Shown: piece after piece, positions 25,960 to 35,143 of the stretch
How the letters are laid out: every line of letters starts with the position of its first letter
Numbering within the stretch: the first letter of the stretch is position 1
Assembly: GCA_028716785.1 (NCBI GenBank)
Contig: JAQUPD010000003.1
Coordinates: 1-64,000, forward strand
Direction: 5' to 3'
Source of the DNA: Fidelibacterota bacterium
Lineage (GTDB): Bacteria > Fidelibacterota > Fidelibacteria > Fidelibacterales > Fidelibacteraceae
DNA: 64,000 nt
Translations under genes and position numbers: made by a program
Notes under the pieces: generated by a model
The model's database searches: none
What the model was told of the DNA's origin: nothing
The model's input: only the letters and a program-made list of their open reading frames with translations

Positions 25960-28251
25960 ATGGGAAAACGATTTTTTCAGGCATGTATTCTATTCTTTAT
26001 CTCGATTTCTTTATTACCGGCTAGTATTGCCAGTGTAATAAAGGTTAAGGGGGATGTAAAGTTACTTCCTGCGGGAAGTTTTGATTTGCAATCGGTGGTT
26101 GTAGGGACTCAAGTTGAAAATGGGGATGTGATTCAAACAGCTTCTGATGGTTTTGCAATTCTTATGTTTCACGATGATAAAACTCTTTTGAAACTTCGTG
26201 AGAATGTACAGATCGGTCTTAACGATGAAGCGGCCACACGTGTAGTAAAAGTAGATAAAGGGGAGACTTTCTATGAAGTTCCACCTGGTGCCTCCAAAAA
26301 TTTTAAAGTCCAAACGCCTGTCTCCGTTGCATCCGTCAAAGGAACAAAATTTTGGGTTGTTAGCGACAGAAATCAAGATAAAGTGTTTACAACAGAAGGA
26401 ACTGTTGAGGTAAGGAATATCCTTTCTGGACTTACAGGAACTGTTTCACAAGGACAAGTGTGTATTACAACAATTGGTGGGGATATTCAGGTAAGATATT
26501 TCCAGTCTTCAGAACTTCCTGATGAGTCGGTTTTCGATAGCATGTTGGAAGAACCCGAGGTAGAACCTGCTCCCCAAGAAGAACCCGAGGTAGAACCTGC
26601 TCCCCAAGAAGAACCCATTCAAATAGAAAAGCCTATTGATCGAACCGAAAAAGCTGTTACTCCTGCTGAACCAATTGTTTCTCCTGAAGTAAAACCTGAA
26701 GAAGAAGAAAAAGAAGAAGAGGAAGAGCCACTTAAAAAAGAAAGAGATTATGGGGTAGGATTAGGAATTGGTTCTGTAACTATTAATGGCAAAATTTATA
26801 ATCAATTTGCAGCACGTCCCACGTTGCAGATGGGAAAATTCGGAGTTGGGCTAGATATTGCGCTATACATCGATAATGAAGGTAATATTCTGGAAGACAA
26901 TTGGAATTCATGGGATGATATTCTGGATAAAATTTATTTCTTAAGTTGGGGATTTCAAGAGGATCCTTTCTATATCCGTGTTGGGGGATTGGATCAGGTA
27001 ACAATTGCAAATGGTCTTGTAGTTTCTGGATATACCAATATGCTGGAATATCCTGAATTTAAACGATTAGGGACCTATGTAAAGTTTCGCACGGGTAAGT
27101 TTGGGTTCAATGGTTTTATCTCTGATTGGAATGAACTAGGTGGTGAATCGATAGCGCCAGGACTTTTAGGAGGAAGACTCTCCTATAATATCAAATTGGT
27201 TTTGCCTATAAGTCTGGGAGTGAGTCTGGTTACTGATATTAATCCTTATAATGCCTTTGATCGCGATCGTGACAAGGATGGCTATTCTGACCTTATGGAT
27301 ATGTTTCCCGATGATAAAGATGCTTATCGAGACACTGATGGTGATGGAATTCCAGACAATCGGGATGTGGATCCTGCAGGAACAGGAGGATGGTATTACG
27401 ATCCAACAATGAATTTGTCTCCTTCTGAAATTCAAGCTTTGGATAAATATTTTAAAGCTCTTGGATATACCAATGGTCCCGATTCGACCAGTATCCTGAT
27501 GGGAATGCCTACTATCTCAGATCTTATGGATGATCATCCCACTGTTTACTCAATAGGTGCCGATGTTACTATACCTGTCGTGAATAAGTCTTATCTAAAC
27601 CTGAATGTCTATTCTGAAGCAGCCATTCTTGGTTATGCAGGAGGACCAGTTGAGAAAGCGACCTTTGGTGCAGCACCTATAGGGTTAGCGGCGAATATTA
27701 TAAAAATGATTGATGCTCGGGTTGAATATCGATGGGCACAAGAAAATTTCCGCTATAATTTCTTTGATCGAAATTATGATATTAATCGTGTGTATATTGA
27801 AAGAGATGCTCAAGGAAATATTATTCCCCGCACAAAATTTGATAAAATATTAGATGAAAACATACCGTCTGTTCAGGGAATTTATGGTGCTGCTGGTGTG
27901 AAAATTCTTAATGTTGCTTATGGACAAGCATCTTACATGCACATGGTTTCAAAAGATAAAGATAAAATCCGCAGTTTTAACGCGGAAGCGGGACTTCAAA
28001 AAGGGCTCGTTCCCAAAATATCGGATCTCTCAGCTTATTATATCCGCAACAACGATCCCAATCCCTTCCTTTTTAAAGAGCCTTCAGAAAATACCATTTG
28101 GGGATATCGCATTGGCGCAGAAGTAAGCCCCGGTGTCTCGATTGTCTGGAATTTTATGACAACCTATCGAGATAAAAATGGTGATGGAATCATCCAAACA
28201 AAAGAAGAAGCATTAAAAATTACAACCATTGAAACAGGGATTACTTTCTGA
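25960..28251 (+). CDS. FecR-domain protein with calcium-type repeats and predicted outer-membrane barrel
   Basis: A 763-residue exported protein. ATG 25960 is chosen because GGAGG lies six bases upstream; an earlier ATG at 25948 overlaps that Shine-Dalgarno. A signal peptide ends near LPASIASV. Residues about 25-175 form a FecR-type domain (VKGDVKLL, then VQTPVSVASVKGTKFWV). An acidic Pro/Glu linker (about 190-265) includes a perfect duplicated 10-residue unit. The remainder alternates amphipathic strands with Tyr/Phe and Gly, typical of an outer-membrane barrel, and contains a thrombospondin-type-3-like Asp-rich loop (DRDRDKDGYSDLMD and DTDGDGIPDNRD, about 433-470). No sigma factor or TonB receptor gene is adjacent, so this is not a FecIR pair. 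Role unknown, probably envelope structure. Confidence 0.8.
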   Translation: MGKRFFQACILFFISISLLPASIASVIKVKGDVKLLPAGSFDLQSVVVGTQVENGDVIQTASDGFAILMFHDDKTLLKLRENVQIGLNDEAATRVVKVDKGETFYEVPPGASKNFKVQTPVSVASVKGTKFWVVSDRNQDKVFTTEGTVEVRNILSGLTGTVSQGQVCITTIGGDIQVRYFQSSELPDESVFDSMLEEPEVEPAPQEEPEVEPAPQEEPIQIEKPIDRTEKAVTPAEPIVSPEVKPEEEEKEEEEEPLKKERDYGVGLGIGSVTINGKIYNQFAARPTLQMGKFGVGLDIALYIDNEGNILEDNWNSWDDILDKIYFLSWGFQEDPFYIRVGGLDQVTIANGLVVSGYTNMLEYPEFKRLGTYVKFRTGKFGFNGFISDWNELGGESIAPGLLGGRLSYNIKLVLPISLGVSLVTDINPYNAFDRDRDKDGYSDLMDMFPDDKDAYRDTDGDGIPDNRDVDPAGTGGWYYDPTMNLSPSEIQALDKYFKALGYTNGPDSTSILMGMPTISDLMDDHPTVYSIGADVTIPVVNKSYLNLNVYSEAAILGYAGGPVEKATFGAAPIGLAANIIKMIDARVEYRWAQENFRYNFFDRNYDINRVYIERDAQGNIIPRTKFDKILDENIPSVQGIYGAAGVKILNVAYGQASYMHMVSKDKDKIRSFNAEAGLQKGLVPKISDLSAYYIRNNDPNPFLFKEPSENTIWGYRIGAEVSPGVSIVWNFMTTYRDKNGDGIIQTKEEALKITTIETGITF
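26551..26610 (+). repeat. Perfect 30-bp tandem duplication
   Basis: Two identical 30-bp units, 26551-26580 and 26581-26610, followed by the first six bases of a third, encode EEPEVEPAPQ twice in the acidic linker of the FecR-domain protein. Perfect identity suggests a recent slippage event. Confidence 0.95.
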
Positions 28252-28298
28252 TCGCAAAAGAATTGAGTTAATAACAAATAAATCAGTCATGACCCCTT

Positions 28299-28337
28299 GC
28301 CTCTCGTTGAATTAGCATTCTTCGAGAGGCTTTTTTT
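28299..28337 (+). terminator. Rho-independent terminator after the FecR-domain gene
   Basis: GCCTCTCG and CGAGAGGC form a perfect 8-bp stem around a 16-base loop, followed by seven T residues. It lies 48 bases after the FecR-gene stop. Confidence 0.92.
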
Positions 28338-28548
28338 AATCCGGAAAAGATGGACATCATACATTTAGAATGCTAACAGATATAACATACCATATCATGG
28401 TTAAGAAGGTAAGATATTATTAAAAGGGTATAAAATATTTTTGGGAAGTGTGACGGAGAAATTTTCGCTTATATAATTGCGGGGTATAAAGGTTCATTCC
28501 TGTGTAAATGATACCTGCATAAAGACCCATATCATAAGGATAATTAAT

Positions 28549-28577
28549 TTGTCTTTAAGGGTCACTTCTTTTAAATT
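28549..28577 (+). promoter_or_regulatory. Candidate promoter for the SRP RNA
   Basis: TTGTCT and TAAATT, separated by 17 bases, match sigma70-type -35 and -10 elements at four of six positions each. The predicted transcription start (about 28584) is some 15 bases before the SRP RNA stem. By-eye call only. Confidence 0.4.
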
Positions 28578-28598
28578 AACTGATGTGCAAAGAAGATT

Positions 28599-28702
28599 AA
28601 GGCCTCAGGTTCCGTGCAATTGGGAAATGCTGAACCCCGTCAGGTCCGGAAGGAAGCAGCGGTAGGCATCAGAACAATGTGTCGGCTCACCTGAGGTCGT
28701 TT
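28599..28702 (+). ncRNA. ffs: Signal recognition particle RNA, small bacterial (4.5S) type
   Basis: The conserved SRP domain IV is unmistakable: CTGAACCCCGTCAGG, then TCCGGAAGGAAGCAGC with the GGAA tetraloop. The ends GGCCTCAGGT (28601-28610) and ACCTGAGGTC (28689-28698) pair to close a single long hairpin of about 100 nt, and a T-run follows (28700 on) as terminator. With Ffh it targets nascent membrane proteins to the Sec machinery. Location just upstream of dnaX is a recurring arrangement in bacteria. The ends are approximate. Confidence 0.96.
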
Positions 28703-28722
28703 TTTATCCTCATGAGGAGTGA

Positions 28723-30288
28723 ATGAGTTATCAGGTAATATCGCGAAAATGGCGTCCCAATAGTTTTGAAGAAGTTATTGGTCAAACCCATGTGACAGAA
28801 ACGCTGGTGAATGCCATTAAACGGAATCGTATTGGGCAAGCCTATATTTTTAGTGGTCCAAGGGGAACAGGCAAAACGTCCACAGCGCGTCTCTTTGCAA
28901 AAGCTGTAAACTGTGAGCATCCAAAAGAATATAATCCCTGTAATGAATGTGTAAGTTGTCAGGAAATTACAGATGGACGTTCCATGGATGTCTTGGAAAT
29001 TGATGGCGCATCCAATCGTGGTATTGAAGATATAAAATCGATTCGGGAAATGGTTAAATATCCACCTACTCGAGGAAAATACAGGATTTATATTATTGAT
29101 GAATTCCACCAAATAACAGAACCTGCCTTTAATGCTTTGCTGAAAACTCTGGAAGAGCCACCTCCTTACGTTATTTTTGTTTTTGCCACGACAGAACTGA
29201 ACAAAGTACCCGCTACAATTCTTAGTCGCTGTCAACGATTTGAATTTCGCCGCATTCCTTTTGATGATATTTTAAATCGCTTAAAAGAAATTTGTCGCGT
29301 GGAAAAAATTAATATTGATGAGGACTCCCTTCATGTTATAACGAAAAAGGGCGAAGGAAGCATGAGGGATAGCCAGAGTATTTTAGAACAGGCTATCGCG
29401 TTTTCGTCAGAGAATGACATTACCTATGACAAACTTATAGATCTCCTCGGAATTGTTCATGATGATGTTTTTGTAACACTTACAGAAGCTATTATGAACA
29501 AAGATGTCAATACAATACTTGATCAAATCCAGGATGTCTCAAATGGTGGACACGATCTCTCTGATTTCATTCGAAACTTCTCAGCATTTATTCGCGATCT
29601 CTACGTTGTCCGTGTAACAGGTACGGCTGAAAAAATAGAGACAACGGATGCCATGAAAGGTACCCTGAAAAAACTTGCAGATAAGAGTGATGAACATAAA
29701 CTTATTCAAATGCTTTCTATTATTCATAATACCTTACCACAACTTGCAAATTCATCAAATGTTTGCCTACTTATTGAATCGCTTTTATTAAAACTCACAC
29801 GCATAGATGATTTGGTGAATCTGAATGAAATCTTGGAAAAAATTCCCCATCAATCTACCCTTACGAGTCGTTCTTCTTTACCAAAACAAGAAAAAACCAC
29901 ACAAAATGTTAAAGAAACATCCTTTCAACCCGAAGAGGCATCAAATCCTCCTGAAAATAAAGAAAAAAGGGAATTAAATCAGGGAAGCTGGGATCTTTTC
30001 ATTGAGGAATTAAAGAAAGAAAACCCAAAAATATCTACACTTTTAATAACTTTAGACATTACCTCTATTGATAAAAATATGGTCAAAGCAGACTGTGGAG
30101 ATGCTTTTACATATCAACAAATTCAGCGGAATAAAGGTATGTTACAGAAACTTTTAAACAAATTTTTCAAAGAAGAAATATCCTTTCACGTTGACCTTAA
30201 TAAAAAAGCAACGCCTAAAAATCAGAAAGAACCACAGGATAAAGGATTGCAAAATCTTCTAAATGTTTTTGATGGGGATATTGTGTAA
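28723..30288 (+). CDS. dnaX: DNA polymerase III subunit gamma/tau
   Basis: Clamp-loader ATPase and replisome organiser. Walker A GPRGTGKT is at residues 45-52, the zinc module uses Cys64, Cys73, Cys76 and Cys79, and the AAA+ Walker B region reads YIIDEFHQI (the common form is DEVHML). LEEPPPYVIFVFATTE and LSRCQRFEF give the sensor and arginine-finger SRC motif. A domain III and a charged linker (about 370-425) follow, then a shorter C-terminal domain. GAGGAG precedes the ATG by four bases. It lies right after the SRP RNA and 19 bases before ybaB. Confidence 0.96.
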   Translation: MSYQVISRKWRPNSFEEVIGQTHVTETLVNAIKRNRIGQAYIFSGPRGTGKTSTARLFAKAVNCEHPKEYNPCNECVSCQEITDGRSMDVLEIDGASNRGIEDIKSIREMVKYPPTRGKYRIYIIDEFHQITEPAFNALLKTLEEPPPYVIFVFATTELNKVPATILSRCQRFEFRRIPFDDILNRLKEICRVEKINIDEDSLHVITKKGEGSMRDSQSILEQAIAFSSENDITYDKLIDLLGIVHDDVFVTLTEAIMNKDVNTILDQIQDVSNGGHDLSDFIRNFSAFIRDLYVVRVTGTAEKIETTDAMKGTLKKLADKSDEHKLIQMLSIIHNTLPQLANSSNVCLLIESLLLKLTRIDDLVNLNEILEKIPHQSTLTSRSSLPKQEKTTQNVKETSFQPEEASNPPENKEKRELNQGSWDLFIEELKKENPKISTLLITLDITSIDKNMVKADCGDAFTYQQIQRNKGMLQKLLNKFFKEEISFHVDLNKKATPKNQKEPQDKGLQNLLNVFDGDIV

Positions 30289-30307
30289 TAAACACAAAGG
30301 AGAAAAG

Positions 30308-30631
30308 ATGTTGCCTAAAGGTGGAATACAAGAAATTATGAAGCAAGCTCAAAAATTGCAAAAAGAGGTAGAACGGGCGAAAGAAGAGCTTGAGCATGAA
30401 ACGGTTGAAGCTTCTGCAGGAGGAGGGATGGTTACAGTTATTGTTACAGGCAAAAAGACGATAAAATCTCTGAAAATTTCTCCAGAAATTCTCTCAGAAG
30501 ATAAAGAAATGCTGGAAGATCTCATTATTGCAGCAGTGAACCAAGGATTAAAAAAAGCAGATGAATTAGTGCAGGAGCGATTAGGAGTCTTAACAGGCGG
30601 ATTGAGAAATATTCCGGGGTTAGAATTGTAA
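30308..30631 (+). CDS. ybaB: YbaB/EbfC nucleoid-associated protein
   Basis: A 107-residue DNA-binding protein, dimeric in homologues. Family motifs: the long N-terminal amphipathic helix (EIMKQAQKLQKEVERAKEEL), SAGGGMVTVIVTGKK, then LIIAAVNQGLKKADEL. The frame extends upstream to 30263, but ATG 30308 has AAAGGAG upstream and gives the family length. Its stop overlaps the recR start by one base, the conserved dnaX-ybaB-recR arrangement. Confidence 0.96.
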   Translation: MLPKGGIQEIMKQAQKLQKEVERAKEELEHETVEASAGGGMVTVIVTGKKTIKSLKISPEILSEDKEMLEDLIIAAVNQGLKKADELVQERLGVLTGGLRNIPGLEL

Positions 30632-31233
30632 TGTCCTCCATTCCAAAAGTAATTCAAGAACTAACCGATTTATTGTCAGCATTACCTGGAATAGGCAAAA
30701 AGAGTGCCCAGCGCATTTGTTTTTATCTCATGGATCGACCGCGGGACGAAATAGTTCGCTATGCAAAAGCTCTGATTGATCTTAAAGACAAAATTACCCA
30801 TTGTCCTGTTTGTCACTTTATTACAGAAGAAACCCCATGCCCCATTTGTCGTGATCCCAAGAGAGATGATTCAGTTCTCTGCATTGTTGAAGATAGCCTT
30901 GATGTATTTGCCATTGAAAAAACAGCTGCCTTTCATGGTAAATATCATGTTCTTGGAGGATTAATTAGTCCCCTCGATGGTGTTGGTCCCGAAGATTTAT
31001 CCATTGATTTGTTGGTTAAACGATTGGATACTGTAAAAGAAGTTATCCTAGCAATAAATCCTTCAATTGAGGGCGATACAACAGCTCATTATCTTCATAA
31101 AATTCTGAGTCGATATAAAAATGTTAAAATGACAACCCTCGCCCGTGGCATTCCTGTCGGGGGAGATTTGGAATTCGCCGATGAAGCTACCTTGACAAAA
31201 GCCCTGGAAGGTCGATCGGAAATGAATAAATGA
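30631..31233 (+). CDS. recR: Recombination protein RecR
   Basis: Part of RecFOR, which loads RecA on gapped DNA. At 200 residues it has the helix-hairpin-helix LSALPGIGKKSAQRI, a C4 zinc finger (CPVCHFITEETPCPIC), and a Toprim domain with IVEDSLDVFAIEK and the INPSIEGDTTAHYL Walker-B-like motif. ARGIPVGGDLEFADEATL is the C-terminal signature. Starts in the TAATG overlap with ybaB. Confidence 0.97.
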   Translation: MSSIPKVIQELTDLLSALPGIGKKSAQRICFYLMDRPRDEIVRYAKALIDLKDKITHCPVCHFITEETPCPICRDPKRDDSVLCIVEDSLDVFAIEKTAAFHGKYHVLGGLISPLDGVGPEDLSIDLLVKRLDTVKEVILAINPSIEGDTTAHYLHKILSRYKNVKMTTLARGIPVGGDLEFADEATLTKALEGRSEMNK

Positions 31234-31249
31234 ATGAGAAAGACATATC

Positions 31250-31846
31250 ATGATTCGTAAAGAATTTATCCCAAATATCCTCACTCTTTTCCGTGTCCTT
31301 ATTACACCGGTATGCCTTTATTTTATTTTAAGTACAGGACCCTATTATAGCCTATATGCCTTAATATTGTTTATCATTGCTTCCCTTACAGATCTTATTG
31401 ATGGGTGGTATGCGCGAAAATATGACGTTATGACAGAATTTGGGAAATTTTTAGACCCTTTAGCCGACAAAATTCTTGTCATGGCAATGTTTATTGTTTT
31501 TGGGTTAAAAGATCTTGCTCCCTGGTGGATGATTGGGATTATCCTTTTTCGCGATATCTTTATAACCCTTCTTCGAAGTGTGATGATTCATAAAGGTGAA
31601 AGTATGAATACCAGCAAGTTTGCAAAGAAGAAAACCGGTATTCAAATGTTTATGATTTATTTAATTCTCTTTTTCCTTGCGTTACAAAATATTGCTGTTC
31701 TTAATCCTATGTACAATTTTTTGTGGAAACTTTTGATTTATCATGATCTCTTATGGGTCTTGATGCTGGTAACAACCATGATAACCCTTTACAGTGGAAT
31801 CCTCTATATCTTTGAGAATAAGCATGTCTTCGCAAAAAAGACCTAA
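31250..31846 (+). CDS. pgsA: CDP-diacylglycerol-glycerol-3-phosphate 3-phosphatidyltransferase
   Basis: Committed step of phosphatidylglycerol synthesis in the inner membrane. The CDP-alcohol phosphatidyltransferase motif D-x2-D-G-x2-A-R-x8-G-x3-D-x3-D is complete across residues about 47-69 (DLIDGWYARK and EFGKFLDPLADK). N-terminal IPNILTLFRVLITP and several hydrophobic helices are typical. The 198-residue length fits. Its 3' end overlaps pgpA by 23 bases. Confidence 0.95.
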   Translation: MIRKEFIPNILTLFRVLITPVCLYFILSTGPYYSLYALILFIIASLTDLIDGWYARKYDVMTEFGKFLDPLADKILVMAMFIVFGLKDLAPWWMIGIILFRDIFITLLRSVMIHKGESMNTSKFAKKKTGIQMFMIYLILFFLALQNIAVLNPMYNFLWKLLIYHDLLWVLMLVTTMITLYSGILYIFENKHVFAKKT

Positions 31847-32303
31847 CAACCGTACCTTTTGGTACCTTATAAGTACTTTTTTTTATGTTGGGTATTTTCC
31901 AGTTTTTCCTGGAACTGTCACTTCCTTTGTCACTGCTGTTTTAATTTATTTGGTATATCCTATTTTACCTTCTCCGTACCTTGAAATTCCCCTTTTATTG
32001 TTAATCCTTTTTTTAGGAGTAAAAGGGAGTCATTTTATTGAGAAAGATTTAGGCAAGCGGGATCCCCAATTTATTGTTATTGATGAAGTTGCTGGCATGA
32101 TGTTTTCCGTTTTGCTTATTCCTAAAAGTCTTCCCACACTGTTAGTAGGGCTGATTTTATTTCGAATTTTTGACATTTGGAAACCTTGGCTCATTGATCG
32201 AGTTCAAAATGTCCCCAAGGGATGGGGAGTTATGTTGGATGACCTACTAGCGGGTTTTGCCGCATGGATTTTTAATTGTGTATTTTTTTATTGTGTAAGA
32301 TGA
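31824..32303 (+). CDS. pgpA: Phosphatidylglycerophosphatase A
   Basis: Dephosphorylates phosphatidylglycerol phosphate, the step after PgsA, so the two adjacent genes make phosphatidylglycerol. Family motifs: FPVFPGTVTSF, the FIVIDEVAGM acidic motif, the FRIFDIWKPW motif and WGVMLDDLLAG. Membrane helices occupy most of the 159 residues. ATG 31824 is preferred to the upstream GTG 31794, which would lengthen the overlap with pgsA. Overlaps cinA by four bases (ATGA). Confidence 0.94.
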   Translation: MSSQKRPNNRTFWYLISTFFYVGYFPVFPGTVTSFVTAVLIYLVYPILPSPYLEIPLLLLILFLGVKGSHFIEKDLGKRDPQFIVIDEVAGMMFSVLLIPKSLPTLLVGLILFRIFDIWKPWLIDRVQNVPKGWGVMLDDLLAGFAAWIFNCVFFYCVR

Positions 32304-33526
32304 AGATGGTTGCTGAAATTATTACAGTCGGAGACGAAATTCTTGCAGGGTCTATCTTAGATACCAACGCTCATTGGTTAACTCAAGAACTTGTCACGTT
32401 AAATATTCCTGTCCTTAGAAGACATACAATTTCTGATGATAAAGAAGAAATAGTTTATGCTCTCAATACGCTATCAGAAAAAACGGATATTGTTATCTTT
32501 ACGGGTGGTTTAGGACCTACGCGGGATGATATTACCAAGAAGACCATCACAGAATATTTCGGAGGGAAATTAATTTTTTCTGAATCACTTTATGCGGAAA
32601 TAAAGGAAAAATTAAGCCATCGAAGCAAAAATTTTCCTATTAGTAATCGTGAACAAGCTTTTATTCCGGATAATGCAATTCTTCTTTCAAATCCGCTTGG
32701 GACAGCAGCTGGACTTTTTTTTCAAGACAAAAATAGAGAAATTTATCTCCTTCCAGGGGTTCCGGAAGAAATGAAGGCTATTTTTAATACCGCTATCCGT
32801 CCCCGATTATTACAAAAATTTGGCGAAAAAAATAAAGTTTTAGTGTTTAAAACTACGGGGATTATGGAATCAGAGATTGTAGACCGGATTGACGAAGGGC
32901 TCCAGAATTTTTCTGAAATAAAAGTTGGGTATTATCCATCTGTGCTGGGAGTAACCTTAAAATTTCTTATAAAAGAAAAGGATATTCTTAACGTTGAGCC
33001 GCGTTTAAAAGAATTTTTATATCATCACTTGGGAGATGATATTTATGCAGAAGAAGATATTGATATAAGTGAAGTGATTGCCAGAGAGTTAAAAAATCGG
33101 GAGTGGACGCTTTCAGTAGCTGAATCATGTACAGGGGGATTAATAAGTCATCGTTTGACAGAGATTCCTGGGATATCCGCTGTATTCAGGGAGGGGATTG
33201 TATCGTATAGTAATGAAGCAAAAATGCGTTTGTTAGGGATTTCTGAAGAGATGTTAAAACGCTATGGTGCCGTGAGTGAAAAAACAGTTATTGACATGGC
33301 GCGAGGAGTTCGGGAACGGGCAGGGACAGACACGGCAATCAGCATCAGTGGCATTGCAGGACCGGAAGGAGGAACACCCGAAAAACCTGTGGGAACCGTT
33401 TGGATGTGTGCTATAACACCTAACCAGGAAAAAACTTGTTGTATTTTTTTTAATAAAAATCGTTCGTTAAATAAACTATATGCCTCACAAGCGGCTTTAA
33501 ATCTTTTGCGTAAGCTGCTAATATGA
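32300..33526 (+). CDS. cinA: CinA: competence/damage-inducible protein, NMN deamidase
   Basis: A 408-residue two-domain protein. The N-terminal MoaB-like domain (AEIITVGDEIL, TGGLGPTRDDITK, LPGVPEEM) hydrolyses ADP-ribose-type pyrophosphates in characterised members; the C-terminal domain (SVAESCTGGLI, then AISISGIAGPEGGTPEKPVG) is nicotinamide-mononucleotide deamidase. Sits directly before thpR and recA, as in many genomes. ATG 32300 overlaps the pgpA stop; 32306 is an alternative. Confidence 0.95.
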   Translation: MKMVAEIITVGDEILAGSILDTNAHWLTQELVTLNIPVLRRHTISDDKEEIVYALNTLSEKTDIVIFTGGLGPTRDDITKKTITEYFGGKLIFSESLYAEIKEKLSHRSKNFPISNREQAFIPDNAILLSNPLGTAAGLFFQDKNREIYLLPGVPEEMKAIFNTAIRPRLLQKFGEKNKVLVFKTTGIMESEIVDRIDEGLQNFSEIKVGYYPSVLGVTLKFLIKEKDILNVEPRLKEFLYHHLGDDIYAEEDIDISEVIARELKNREWTLSVAESCTGGLISHRLTEIPGISAVFREGIVSYSNEAKMRLLGISEEMLKRYGAVSEKTVIDMARGVRERAGTDTAISISGIAGPEGGTPEKPVGTVWMCAITPNQEKTCCIFFNKNRSLNKLYASQAALNLLRKLLI

Positions 33527-34104
33527 ATAATATTCCTGAAATACGAACTTTTTTTGCCCTTCCATGTGGCGAGACTTTATCCCAAAACATTGATGAAAAG
33601 GTTGTCTTTTTAAGAGAATGTTCAGGAATAAAAGGGACTCCTTCACATGAATATCACATAACCTTGAAATTCCTCGGGGAAACACCTATAAATTTACTTG
33701 AGGAAACAAAAGAAAATTTGTATAGGACTATTGGACAAATTCCATCCTTTACCCTTAAATTATCATCAACGGGCACTTTTCCAAAAGGAAGTCATCCGCG
33801 AATCTTGTGGATTGGAAGTTATTTTGCTCCTCTTGCATTGCGACAAATTGTTCTTCAATTAAACTTGCTTTTCAAAGCGTATGGATATCCCCGGGAAGAA
33901 AGACGTTTTAAACCTCATATAACAATTGCTCGTGTGAAAGGGGATCCTTCTAAAGTGTGCCTTGAAAAATTTATGAACCTGAACTGCGAAGGGATGTTCT
34001 TGAAAGCAACTGATGTTATTTGGTATGAAAGCAAATTATCGCCAGTAGGTCCGGAATATATAGAAAGAATGCAAATTCCTTTAAACTTGGAAAAAGGGAG
34101 GTAA
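33523..34104 (+). CDS. thpR: RNA 2',3'-cyclic phosphodiesterase (2H family)
   Basis: A 193-residue 2H phosphoesterase, formerly called 2'-5' RNA ligase. Both HxT motifs are intact: [12 protein letters not shown] and [11 protein letters not shown]. Hydrolyses cyclic phosphates at RNA ends in characterised members. Starts in an ATGA overlap with cinA; recA follows after one base. Confidence 0.94.
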   Translation: MNNIPEIRTFFALPCGETLSQNIDEKVVFLRECSGIKGTPSHEYHITLKFLGETPINLLEETKENLYRTIGQIPSFTLKLSSTGTFPKGSHPRILWIGSYFAPLALRQIVLQLNLLFKAYGYPREERRFKPHITIARVKGDPSKVCLEKFMNLNCEGMFLKATDVIWYESKLSPVGPEYIERMQIPLNLEKGR

Positions 34105-34105
34105 A

Positions 34106-35137
34106 ATGGGTTCTCAAGACAGAGAAAAAGCATTAGAAATGGCGATTTCTCAAATTGATCGTCAATTTGGGAAAGGGTCTATTATGAGAATGGGGGAAGA
34201 CCGGCCAATTATCCCTGTATCAGCCATTTCTACGGGATCATTAAGCCTGGATATAGCCATTGGTGTTGGTGGTATTCCTCGGGGACGAATAATAGAGATT
34301 TTCGGACCTGAATCATCGGGCAAAACAACACTTGCTCTTCAGTGTATTGCAGAAGCACAGAAAAATGGTGGATATGCTGCCTTTATTGATGCAGAACACG
34401 CTCTGGATATTACCTATGCTCAAAATTTAGGTGTTAACATTAATAATCTCTTGGTTTCTCAACCAGATAATGGGGAGCAGGCACTTGAAATTACTGAGAC
34501 ATTGGTTCGCAGCAATGCCCTTGATATCATTGTTGTGGATTCAGTTGCTGCTCTTGTACCAAGAGCAGAAATTGAAGGTGAAATGGGTGATAGCCACGTA
34601 GGCTTACAAGCGCGCCTTATGAGTCAAGCTCTTCGGAAACTTACAGGTGCAGTTAGCAAATCTAATATTGCAGTGGTTTTTATTAATCAAATTCGTGAAA
34701 AAATTGGTGTAATGTTTGGAAATCCTGAAACTACAACAGGCGGACGAGCACTGAAATTTTATACCAGTGTCCGAATTGATGTGCGACGCGTTGGCTCTAT
34801 TAAAAGCGGCGAAGATGTTATTGGAAGTCGGACAAAAGCTAAAATTGTAAAAAATAAAATTGCACCACCCTTTAAAAGCTGTGAATTTGATATCATGTAT
34901 GGAAAAGGAATTTCCTATGAAGGAGATGTCCTTGATTTGGCAACGACATTGGATATCGTGAATAAATCAGGATCTTGGTATAGCTATGGAGATGAACGTA
35001 TTGGTCAAGGACGAGAAAATACAAAAGCATATCTATCTGAACACCCGGATGTTCTTAAAGCTATAGCTGATGAAGTAAAAGCTGCCATGGGATTATCACC
35101 ACAAAAATCCCAAAACCATGAAACGGATAAAGAATAA
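34106..35137 (+). CDS. recA: Recombinase RecA
   Basis: Strand-exchange recombinase and SOS co-protease. Residues: Walker [31 protein letters not shown], the Walker B strand [16 protein letters not shown], and the L2 and MAW motifs ([20 protein letters not shown]). At 343 residues it is full length, with an acidic C-terminal tail. GGGAGG precedes the ATG. No LexA box was recognised upstream, as expected for a gene inside an operon. recX follows by six bases. Confidence 0.98.
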   Translation: MGSQDREKALEMAISQIDRQFGKGSIMRMGEDRPIIPVSAISTGSLSLDIAIGVGGIPRGRIIEIFGPESSGKTTLALQCIAEAQKNGGYAAFIDAEHALDITYAQNLGVNINNLLVSQPDNGEQALEITETLVRSNALDIIVVDSVAALVPRAEIEGEMGDSHVGLQARLMSQALRKLTGAVSKSNIAVVFINQIREKIGVMFGNPETTTGGRALKFYTSVRIDVRRVGSIKSGEDVIGSRTKAKIVKNKIAPPFKSCEFDIMYGKGISYEGDVLDLATTLDIVNKSGSWYSYGDERIGQGRENTKAYLSEHPDVLKAIADEVKAAMGLSPQKSQNHETDKE

Positions 35138-35143
35138 TCGCCC

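Noticed and set aside
28477-28665. 62-codon open frame over the SRP RNA
   Set aside because: It runs into the conserved SRP RNA hairpin; the RNA gene explains the sequence.
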